Positions 1 to 5,163 of a stretch of DNA of 5,183 bases are shown piece after piece. Under the pieces are notes generated by a model. It was not told the DNA's origin. It did no database searches and saw nothing but the letters and a program-made list of their open reading frames with translations. A program made the position numbers and the translations under genes. Origin of the DNA: Nitratifractor sp. (GTDB lineage: Bacteria > Campylobacterota > Campylobacteria > Campylobacterales > Sulfurovaceae); the NCBI GenBank assembly GCA_015490055.1, contig WFYP01000009.1, positions 1-5,183 on the forward strand. Direction: 5' to 3'. Within the stretch, counting starts at the first letter, position 1. Each line of letters opens with the position of its first letter.

Positions 1-188
1 AAGGAGTAGTTAAAATAGATTTTATTAAGCTAAAAGTATCTATACAAGATTATAATAGCTATGAGAACTTGAAAAAATCTTCTAATTTATTTAAGTTAAT
101 AGTTCAGTCTGAGAGATATATTGAAAACAGTAACATAATAGAGCAAGAAAAGATGTTTGATATTTTAGAGAAAAAATTGTTTACTTAA
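1..188 (+). CDS. C-terminal end of an unidentified protein (partial)
   Basis: The frame beginning at base 3 is open for 61 codons from the window edge to a TAA at 186-188, while the other two forward frames hit stops within the first dozen bases. The visible piece is lysine- and isoleucine-rich and hydrophilic. It ends in a charged, probably helical tail (from about IIEQEKMFDIL to the last residues LFT). No signal peptide, membrane segment or recognisable motif is visible, so I cannot name it. The gene runs tail to tail into tcdA: its TAA and the minus-strand TAA of tcdA share the four bases TTAA at 185-188. I am fairly sure it is coding, because the frame is open to the edge and the stop abuts the next gene exactly. 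The function is unknown. Confidence 0.6.
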   Translation, partial: GVVKIDFIKLKVSIQDYNSYENLKKSSNLFKLIVQSERYIENSNIIEQEKMFDILEKKLFT

Positions 189-826
189 TCTTTTAATATC
201 TTCTTAACCACCTCTGAACATATCGCCAAGCCAAAAGCTCCGGTTATTGCTACAAAAGAGCCTTTCTCTTTGCATTTTGCCTCTTCGGGGCTGAATATTA
301 CTGTAAAGTTTTTGTTAAATTTGGCTTTTTTTAATTCGTTACGGATTTTTCTAGCCAAAGCGTCGCCGTGGGTTTTGAATATTGTGCTTACCTCTATTTT
401 GCTAAAGTCGGCTCGTTTGGCACTACCTAGCGACATTATTAGTTTTTTGTACTGCTTTTTAGCTAGTTCTACTTTTACTTTTGTTGTATCGGCGGCATCT
501 ATTATTATGTCGTATGGTTCAAAGTCAAAGCTCTCTAGCCATGCTAAATCCATCTTTTGCTCTATTGGGGTTATGTTTGGGTATAGTTTAGCAAGAGTTT
601 CTACTTTACTTTTGCCAATGTTGCCTTCGGCTCCTATTTGGCGGTTTAAGTTGCTTTCGTCGTAAGTGTCGTAATCTAGTATAGTTATATTTGTTACTCC
701 ACTTTTGTGTAGGCAATCAAGAGCGTAGCTTCCTACTCCACCAACGCCCAGAATTAGCACTTTTGCTTTTTGCAGTTTGGCAAAATCTTCATCTCCAAAT
801 AGTGTTTTGCATCTGCTGTATCTCAT
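185..826 (-). CDS. tcdA: tRNA threonylcarbamoyladenosine dehydratase (TcdA/CsdL, ThiF/MoeB-like E1 fold)
   Basis: Members of this family use ATP to cyclise t6A at position 37 of ANN-decoding tRNAs to ct6A, a cytoplasmic modification that helps decoding. The 213-residue protein shows the E1-type nucleotide-binding loop GVGGVGS (27-33), the acidic D51/D53 pair after the second strand, the NLNRQ motif with R62 that contacts ATP phosphates, and DAAD (110-113). The stretch from about residue 134 (GSAKRADFSKIEV, then a TIFKTHGDALARKIR segment) is typical of TcdA rather than ThiF or MoeB, and the ending VIFSPEE...GSFVAITGAFGLA also matches. No zinc-binding CxxC pair is seen. It is shorter than E. 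coli TcdA (about 268 aa), lacking the C-terminal tail. I chose the ATG at 826, which overlaps the surE stop as ATGA and has GAAGAG upstream. A GTG at 832 would add two residues but sits too close to that site. It is co-transcribed behind surE. A related E1-like enzyme is the alternative, but TcdA is the better fit. Confidence 0.85.
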   Translation of the reverse strand: MRYSRCKTLFGDEDFAKLQKAKVLILGVGGVGSYALDCLHKSGVTNITILDYDTYDESNLNRQIGAEGNIGKSKVETLAKLYPNITPIEQKMDLAWLESFDFEPYDIIIDAADTTKVKVELAKKQYKKLIMSLGSAKRADFSKIEVSTIFKTHGDALARKIRNELKKAKFNKNFTVIFSPEEAKCKEKGSFVAITGAFGLAICSEVVKKILKD

Positions 827-1605
827 AGCCACTCTTCTACTTTTTTAATACTTTCGTAGTGTGTCATATCTAAATGTATTGGTGTTATGGATACAAAATC
901 ATCTTCTATTGCTTCTATGTCGCTATAGTCGTGTTTTGGGTTTTTAGTTGGAGTCCAGTCGATTTTTGGTAAACCTATCCAGTAGTACTCTAAGCCTCTT
1001 GGGTTATGGTGTACTTGGGCATCGAAGCCGTAGCTTCTTCGTCCTGCGTGTGTTACTTTGCTACCTTTGTAGTCGCTTGGATTTAGTGGTGGAATATTTA
1101 CATTTAAAAACTTTCTATCCTCAACAGCTGAGCCCTCTTCTAGTGTTTTTTTTACCAATTTAGCGGCTATCTCTTTTGCTAACTCAAAATTTAATTTGCC
1201 ACAATCGCCTTTGCAAACTTGCGAGAATGCAATGGCTGGTATGCCCTGCAATACCGCTTCCATAGCAGCCGCAGCTGTGCCAGAGTATGTTATATCTTCG
1301 CCTAAGTTTGGTCCTATATTTATACCACTTACTACTAAATCTGGCTTTTTTTCTTTAAAGAGTTTGGTTAAAGATAGAAATACACAATCGCTTGGCGTAC
1401 CGTCATCTAGCTTATAAAAGTTTTTATCGATTTCTATAAAGTGCAAAGGTCTTGTTAATGTTAGCGAGTGTCCACAAGCCGACTTTTGTAGAGTTGGGGC
1501 TACGACTATTACATTTGCTATTGGCTCTATCGCCTTTTTTAGAGCTAGTAAACCTGGCGAATCGAAGCCATCATCGTTAGTTATAAGTACTGTTTTCTTT
1601 TTCAA
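823..1605 (-). CDS. surE: 5'/3'-nucleotidase SurE
   Basis: SurE is a metal-dependent phosphatase of nucleoside monophosphates, linked in other bacteria to stationary-phase survival and to repair of damaged nucleotides; it acts in the cytoplasm. Counting from the TTG at 1605, the protein has 260 residues, normal for the family. It opens with KKKTVLITNDDGFDSPG, carrying metal ligands D11 and D12. The SACGHSLTL segment supplies S42, and SGINIGPNLG (93-102) supplies N96. The following segment ITYSGTAAAAMEA is also diagnostic. I preferred TTG 1605 because AAGGAG lies 6 nt upstream and because SurE proteins normally begin one or two residues before the first strand. The frame continues upstream to an ATG at 1668, giving 281 aa, but that ATG has no ribosome binding site and the extra 21 residues are atypical. 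The gene leads a two-gene unit with tcdA, and the stop TGA is shared with the tcdA ATG. Function is very secure; the start is probable. Confidence 0.92.
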   Translation of the reverse strand: MKKKTVLITNDDGFDSPGLLALKKAIEPIANVIVVAPTLQKSACGHSLTLTRPLHFIEIDKNFYKLDDGTPSDCVFLSLTKLFKEKKPDLVVSGINIGPNLGEDITYSGTAAAAMEAVLQGIPAIAFSQVCKGDCGKLNFELAKEIAAKLVKKTLEEGSAVEDRKFLNVNIPPLNPSDYKGSKVTHAGRRSYGFDAQVHHNPRGLEYYWIGLPKIDWTPTKNPKHDYSDIEAIEDDFVSITPIHLDMTHYESIKKVEEWL

Positions 1606-1611
1606 ATATTT

Positions 1612-1617
1612 CTCCTT
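1612..1617 (-). promoter_or_regulatory. Ribosome binding site that decides the surE start
   Basis: On the minus strand this reads AAGGAG, a near-perfect Shine-Dalgarno sequence, followed by 6 nt and then TTG at 1605-1603. The upstream in-frame ATG at 1668 has only A/T-rich sequence before it. This favours the TTG start. Confidence 0.75.
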
Positions 1618-1627
1618 CTTAAGAACT

Positions 1628-1668
1628 CCTCTTACTAAAGCTTTGCCTTTGGCAAGAGAAACTTTCAT
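1628..1668 (-). promoter_or_regulatory. Structured leader of surE (nested hairpins)
   Basis: If translation starts at TTG 1605, this stretch is untranslated leader. The + strand holds TTGCC-TTT-GGCAA (1643-1655), a 5-bp stem with a 3-nt loop. Outside it, CTCTT (1629-1633) can pair with AAGAG (1654-1658), an alternative that partly competes with the first stem. At the upstream edge lies one arm of the longer inverted repeat described separately. There is no U-run, so it is not an intrinsic terminator. Seen directly: the inverted repeats. Inferred: any role in controlling surE translation. Confidence 0.3.
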
Positions 1669-1704
1669 ATTTTTTATTTGAAGTTTAATAGTGATGAAAG
1701 TTTC
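1658..1704. repeat. 11-bp inverted repeat in the surE-greA divergent region
   Basis: GAAACTTTCAT at 1658-1668 is the exact reverse complement of ATGAAAGTTTC at 1694-1704, with a 25-bp spacer. The right arm extends by two bases into a self-palindrome, ATGAAAGTTTCAT (1694-1706). The arrangement could be a pair of operator sites for a dimeric regulator, or an 11-bp stem in the surE transcript. The match is visible in the sequence; the role is inferred. Confidence 0.5.
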
Positions 1705-1712
1705 ATTTTCGT

Positions 1713-1718
1713 ATATAA
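1713..1718 (-). promoter_or_regulatory. Possible -10 box for surE-tcdA
   Basis: The minus strand reads TTATAT here, downstream of a T/A-rich tract and TTGAGG. A start about 7 nt downstream would place the 13-bp palindrome (1694-1706) at the beginning of the transcript. It would leave a leader of about 100 nt before TTG 1605. In such AT-rich DNA a single -10-like hexamer is weak evidence. Confidence 0.25.
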
Positions 1719-1724
1719 CCTCAA

Positions 1725-1740
1725 TTTTTTTTGATATAAT
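1725..1740 (+). promoter_or_regulatory. Promoter of the greA-argC operon
   Basis: TTTTTTTTGATATAAT contains a perfect TATAAT at 1735-1740 directly behind a T-run, with no recognisable -35. This resembles the sigma-70 promoters described for Campylobacter and relatives, which rely on the -10 box and upstream T-rich periodicity. Transcription would start near 1747, some 20 nt before the greA start codon. Confidence 0.7.
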
Positions 1741-1755
1741 ACTACAAAAATTAAA

Positions 1756-1760
1756 AAGGA
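1756..1760 (+). promoter_or_regulatory. Ribosome binding site for greA
   Basis: AAGGA lies 6 nt before a GTG at 1767. It supports GTG as the start over the internal ATG at 1782 (residue 6), which has no such site. Confidence 0.7.
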
Positions 1761-1766
1761 TAGCTT

Positions 1767-2255
1767 GTGCAGAAAGTTCCTATGTTAGAGAGTAGTTTTA
1801 GAAAGTTATCTATTGAGTTAGAGCAATTAAGAAGCGAAGAGCGTGCTAAAATAGCAAAAATTATCGACGAAGCAAGAGAGTTAGGCGATTTAAAAGAGAA
1901 TGCTGAGTATCACGCAGCAAAAGAGCGTCAGGGTCTTATGGAGGCTAGAATTGCAGAGCTTACCGATATAATTGGGCGTGCTCAAGTAATCGACCCATCA
2001 ACTTTGGCTCACGAGAGAGTTAGCTTTGGCTCTACTGTTGTTTTAATCGACCAAGATAGCGATGAAGAAGTTAAATATACAATCGTAGGCGTGCAAGAGT
2101 CGAACCCCGCTAAAGGGCTTATATCTATACAATCGCCAATGGCTAGAGTTCTACTAGGCAAAGAAGAGGGTGACGAAGTAGAGATTACTCTACCAAGTGG
2201 CAAAAAGAGCTTCGACATCGAAGAGGTTAAGTATGAGCCAATCGAGTGTGACTAA
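1767..2255 (+). CDS. greA: Transcription elongation factor GreA
   Basis: GreA enters the secondary channel of RNA polymerase and stimulates cleavage of the backtracked transcript 3' end, rescuing stalled complexes. The 162-residue protein has the full family layout. An N-terminal antiparallel coiled coil spans about residues 8-75, with the tip motif GDLKENAEYHAAKE carrying D41 and E44, the acidic residues that coordinate the catalytic metal in the polymerase active site. It is followed by the C-terminal FKBP-like domain (SDEEVKYTIVG, ISIQSPMARVLLGKEEGDEVEI). The acidic tip makes GreA rather than a Gfh or Rnk homologue. Length matches the family (about 158 aa). The start is GTG, supported by the ribosome binding site and by MQKVPM resembling the E. 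coli MQAIPM. It is the first gene of the operon, and its TAA overlaps the argC ATG by one base (TAATG). Confidence 0.95.
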   Translation: MQKVPMLESSFRKLSIELEQLRSEERAKIAKIIDEARELGDLKENAEYHAAKERQGLMEARIAELTDIIGRAQVIDPSTLAHERVSFGSTVVLIDQDSDEEVKYTIVGVQESNPAKGLISIQSPMARVLLGKEEGDEVEITLPSGKKSFDIEEVKYEPIECD

Positions 2256-3268
2256 TGAGCAAAATTAATGTAGCAATTATTGGGGCAAGTGGATATACAG
2301 GTTTAGAGCTTGTTAAGCTAATAATAAACCACCCAGTTTTTGAAGTAGCTTATCTTGCGACAAGTAAAGGCGATACAACGCTAACTGCCTTGCACCCTGC
2401 TTTAAAAGGTGTGCTAGAGTTAGATGTAGAAGCTGTAGATATAGATAAAATTGCTAGCAGTTGCAAGTTGGCATTTTTAGCCCTTCCACACAAGCACTCT
2501 ATGGAAGTTGCAAAAGAGTTAATAGCTAAAGGTGTTAAAGTAATAGATCTTTCAGCAGATTACCGTTTAGAGTTAGAAACTTACGAGCAAGCCTACTGCA
2601 AGCACACAGATGAAGAGAATTTAGCAAACTCGGCATATGGGCTTATAGAGTACTTTAGAGAAGATATTAAAAATGCAAAAGTAGTAGCAGGGCCGGGGTG
2701 TTACCCAACAGCAACTCTGCTTGGCTTATTGCCATTTATTCCATATCTGCAAGAGGGCACGCCAATATTTGTAGATGCAAAAAGTGGTGTTAGTGGAGCT
2801 GGCAAAAAGCTTACAGAGAGTAACGCATTTGTTACAATTAATGAAAATATATTTGCATACAACCCACTAAAGCACCGCCACGCACCAGAGATAAAAGAGA
2901 AGATAAAAAAGGTACACGGCAGAGATTTTGAAGTAAACTTTGTACCACACTTAATACCAGCAACTAGAGGCGAGTTAGTAAGTGTTTATGCGGTATTAAA
3001 AGATGACATAGAGCCGTTAGATGTACTTAAAAAAGCATACGAAAATGAGCCATTTATAAGAGTTAGAGAGAAACCTGTAGATATAAAAAGCACAGCAGGC
3101 ACACACTTTTGCGATGTTTTCGCAGCAAAAAATGGAAATGCACTATTTATAAGCTCTGCAATAGATAATTTGCTAAGAGGAGCTAGCTCGCAAGCGTTAG
3201 TTGCTGCAAATATTGCAATGGGCTTAGACGAAGGCTTAGGAGCACCAAAAATTGCCTATGTTCCTTAA
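2255..3268 (+). CDS. argC: N-acetyl-gamma-glutamyl-phosphate reductase
   Basis: ArgC catalyses the NADPH-dependent reduction of N-acetyl-glutamyl-5-phosphate to the semialdehyde, the third step of arginine biosynthesis, in the cytoplasm. The 337-residue length fits the long single-domain form. Visible motifs are the Rossmann loop IIGASGYTGLEL (8-19), ALPHKHS (76-82), DLSADYRL (98-105) and AGPGCYPTA with the catalytic C149. VDAKSGVSGAGKK follows at about 173-185, and HRHAPEI (207-213) contains the active-site histidine. Together these separate it from aspartate-semialdehyde dehydrogenase. The start ATG overlaps the greA stop by one base, and no strong Shine-Dalgarno precedes it, so translation is probably coupled to greA. 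Other arginine genes are not next to it. The 3' end overlaps the next gene, so all three genes likely share one mRNA. No ArgR operator is evident. Identification is very secure. Confidence 0.96.
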   Translation: MSKINVAIIGASGYTGLELVKLIINHPVFEVAYLATSKGDTTLTALHPALKGVLELDVEAVDIDKIASSCKLAFLALPHKHSMEVAKELIAKGVKVIDLSADYRLELETYEQAYCKHTDEENLANSAYGLIEYFREDIKNAKVVAGPGCYPTATLLGLLPFIPYLQEGTPIFVDAKSGVSGAGKKLTESNAFVTINENIFAYNPLKHRHAPEIKEKIKKVHGRDFEVNFVPHLIPATRGELVSVYAVLKDDIEPLDVLKKAYENEPFIRVREKPVDIKSTAGTHFCDVFAAKNGNALFISSAIDNLLRGASSQALVAANIAMGLDEGLGAPKIAYVP

Positions 3269-3932
3269 AAAGGGTGCAATATTTATAGCTGATGCCCACT
3301 ATCCAAACCACAATAAGAGCTTAATAGATATTCTAAAATCATTGGATAGTGGCAAGTTACATTGCCCTCAATTAATTTTAATGGGAGATATATTCGACCT
3401 TTTAGTTGGTGGCTCTAGTTACTTAAAAAATCTATTCAAAACAGAGATAGAGATAATAGATGAACTTGCTAAAAAGATAGAAGTTATATACATAGAAGGC
3501 AACCACGACTTTAACTTAAAACCACTATTTAAAAATGTTAAAATATTCAAAATAGAACAACAACCTGTAATTTTTAAATATGATAATAAAACAGTCGCAC
3601 TCTCGCATGGCGATAGGTACGAGATGAAACTTAGCTACAAATTTTATACAAAACTAATAAGAAACCCAATAATTTTAAAGCTATTGCCAGAGTTTATAGC
3701 CAAAAATAAATTAGCTACTATGTGCAATAAAAAGATATGCAAAAAGATTAAAAATTTTGAGATTTTAGCTAAAAAAATTGCTAAAAACTACAAAGCAGAC
3801 TTGGTAATAGAAGGACATTACCACCAAGGCGTTGTTATAGGAAATTATATATCTTTACCATCTCTAGCTTGTAGTGAAAGGGTTGGAATTTTTAATGGCG
3901 AGAGCGTTGAGTTTGTAGAGCTTGCTTTGTAG
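3258..3932 (+). CDS. Calcineurin-like metallophosphoesterase, probable UDP-2,3-diacylglucosamine diphosphatase (LpxH-like)
   Basis: The likely reaction is hydrolysis of UDP-2,3-diacylglucosamine to lipid X and UMP, a lipid A step at the cytoplasmic membrane face. The 224-residue protein carries all blocks of a dinuclear metallophosphoesterase: DAH (12-14), GDIFD (43-47), GNHD (81-84), SHGD (116-119) and GHYH (186-189). Length, the early GDxFD block and the helical insert between the HGD and GHxH blocks match LpxH-type enzymes. However, GNHD replaces the GNRD typical of LpxH, and GHYHQG differs from GHTHRP, so another phosphoesterase substrate remains possible. The insert (about 123-180) is very rich in lysine and isoleucine, as expected of a membrane-contacting cap. 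I chose ATG 3258. A TTG at 3252 would add two residues and lies 9 nt from an AGGAG at 3238-3242, so it is a real alternative. Either way the start lies inside argC (11- or 17-base overlap), indicating coupling. Confidence 0.8.
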   Translation: MFLKKGAIFIADAHYPNHNKSLIDILKSLDSGKLHCPQLILMGDIFDLLVGGSSYLKNLFKTEIEIIDELAKKIEVIYIEGNHDFNLKPLFKNVKIFKIEQQPVIFKYDNKTVALSHGDRYEMKLSYKFYTKLIRNPIILKLLPEFIAKNKLATMCNKKICKKIKNFEILAKKIAKNYKADLVIEGHYHQGVVIGNYISLPSLACSERVGIFNGESVEFVELAL

Positions 3933-3971
3933 TACAACTTTTATTACATTCGGTCTTGAGAACAGAACTTC

Positions 3972-4502
3972 TTACTTCTTTCCCAACTCACCTAGCATTG
4001 CTTGATATAACTCTTTTGGCTTAAAATCGAGTATAGCTTCTTGATATATTATCCCTGGAATTATCTCTAAAAATAGATGCATAACTATAATCATTGGATA
4101 GAAGATTTTAAATTCTACTTTAAAACTTTTTACATTGTAATGTTTTTTAAACCATACTATAGCACTCTCTACGCCATTATGTGCTAGCAGTAGTTCTATA
4201 GAGAAGGCAAAGCCCCAAATAATATATGTCATTAACACAGCTATTAAACCAGCTGTTACCCCAAGTAGAGAAATTATCATAGCCAAAATAATTGCTAACA
4301 TTATACTAAATTCTTTAAATCCATGCCATAAAACTATCAGTGTAATAGATGTAATAAATATAACAGATATAAAAAATATAGTCGAGTTAAAAATTGCTTG
4401 TTTTTGTGTATATGTAGGACTTGTATATATACCCAGTGCTAAAATAGCTAATATAGCGATACTGATACCAACTAAAATATTAAAATCTTTGCTTTTAAAC
4501 AT
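3972..4502 (-). CDS. Multi-pass inner-membrane protein of unknown function
   Basis: I do not recognise this 176-residue protein. It has four or five hydrophobic segments: about 7-28, 38-60, 65-90, 91-107 and 133-153. A short charged N-terminus (MFKSKD) suggests a cytoplasmic start. A basic, aromatic soluble loop (about 109-132) precedes the last membrane segment, and the lysine-rich tail ends GELGKK. Histidine and glutamate residues occur inside or at the edge of membrane segments (H60, E103, H108, H142, E146), which could matter for metal, haem or proton handling, but no known motif is formed. The ATG at 4502 has AAGG 10 nt upstream. The gene lies 45 bp downstream of the broken peroxiredoxin on the same strand and may have been read with it. 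It converges with the LpxH-like gene, 39 bp apart, with no clear terminator between. Coding is likely; the role is not inferable. Confidence 0.7.
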   Translation of the reverse strand: MFKSKDFNILVGISIAILAILALGIYTSPTYTQKQAIFNSTIFFISVIFITSITLIVLWHGFKEFSIMLAIILAMIISLLGVTAGLIAVLMTYIIWGFAFSIELLLAHNGVESAIVWFKKHYNVKSFKVEFKIFYPMIIVMHLFLEIIPGIIYQEAILDFKPKELYQAMLGELGKK

Positions 4503-4521
4503 ATTTATATTACCTTTTTAA

Positions 4522-4536
4522 TTTTTTTGATATAAA
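4522..4536 (+). promoter_or_regulatory. Promoter-like sequence antisense to the peroxiredoxin gene
   Basis: TTTTTTTGATATAAA repeats 14 bases of the greA promoter (a T7 run, then GATATAA), with TATAAA at 4531-4536 as the -10. It lies between the membrane-protein gene and the peroxiredoxin remnant, both on the minus strand, and points into the remnant in antisense. It may be chance in AT-rich DNA. Confidence 0.25.
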
Positions 4537-4547
4537 ATAGAATTCTA

Positions 4548-5048
4548 CTATATATTATCTTTAATCCACTCGATTGTATCTATAAAATTTTTAGCAGGAG
4601 AAATAACTGGATAAAAAGCTTTACTAATGATATTTTTTTCTATAATTAAAGTAACCCTTTTATATAAAGTTAAATTTTCTATTTGCATTGTTGGTAAGTT
4701 AAGTAATGATGCTAACTTAAGCTCTTCATCACTTAAAAAATCGAATGGTAATTCTAATCTTTGTTGTACTTCTGTTAGGTATTGGAGACTTTGAACACTT
4801 AATCCATAAATTGTGTAGCCGAGTCGTGTAAACTCGTCTATATTATCTTTATAATTTTTTAATTGTATAGTGCAACCTTTTGCTCCAGGTATTTTATCCC
4901 AATTTTTTGGGGTAGAATATAGTGGACTGCTTGGTCTTGGCATAATAAATATTACCGTTTTATCAAGTTTAGATAAGTTAAGAACTTTACCATTTGTAGC
5001 TTTTAACTCAATATTAGGTACTTTTTTATTACTAACTGAAGTTACGCA
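4548..5048 (-). pseudogene. 5'-truncated peroxiredoxin (PrxQ/BCP-like redoxin)
   Basis: Intact members reduce hydroperoxides through a thioredoxin fold with a peroxidatic cysteine. The ATG-initiated frame (4943-4548) gives only 131 residues and carries GAKGCTIQL with peroxidatic C24, YGLSVQS, LPFDFLSDEEL and LYKRVTLIIEKN. It matches the redoxin subfamily with a PRTxxP...GARGCTPQSC core. Family-like sequence continues upstream of that ATG: the same frame reads KKVPNIELKATNGKVLNLSKL, then DKTVIFIMPRP, the expected first strands. The frame stays open for 35 more codons to a TAG at 5049-5051, yet contains no ATG, GTG or TTG, and no ribosome binding site precedes ATG 4943. Initiation there would delete the first strands of the fold. 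I therefore read it as a gene that lost its 5' end, perhaps by the event that placed the inverted repeat at 5066-5163 beside it. C24 is the only cysteine, so it would be a 1-Cys type. A sequencing error or a non-standard start remains possible. Confidence 0.6.
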
Positions 5049-5065
5049 CTATATACAACATTTAA

Positions 5066-5163
5066 TAGCACAAGAGGGTGCTTAATGTGAATAGTTTTTA
5101 ATAAAAGCTAGCCAAAGCTAACTTGCGTTAAAAAGTATTTGCAGTAAGTGCCCTCTTGTGCTA
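5066..5163. repeat. 98-bp segment bounded by inverted repeats, possible mobile-element remnant
   Basis: TAGCACAAGAGGG at 5066-5078 is the perfect reverse complement of 5151-5163. Over 18 bp (5066-5083 against 5146-5163) 16 positions match. The 72-bp interior between the perfect arms has no open frame of note and contains a short direct repeat (AAAGCTAGCC, AAAGCTAACT). Its left arm is also a small hairpin by itself (AGCAC-AAGAGG-GTGCT). The element ends 15-20 bp from where the peroxiredoxin frame breaks. It could be a MITE-like element, the end of a larger insertion sequence continuing past the window, or a folded RNA. No target-site duplication can be identified with confidence. Confidence 0.4.

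Noticed and set aside
270..665. 131-codon forward open frame inside tcdA
   Set aside because: It is the antisense shadow of a well-supported tcdA and has no ribosome binding site or recognisable motif.
3927..3937. Palindrome TTGTAGTACAA at the stop of the LpxH-like gene as a terminator
   Set aside because: A 1-nt loop cannot form a real hairpin, the stem is A/T-rich and no uninterrupted T-run follows.
4870..5085. Forward open frame of 71 codons at the right end
   Set aside because: It lies antisense to peroxiredoxin coding sequence and runs into the inverted repeat; nothing supports translation.
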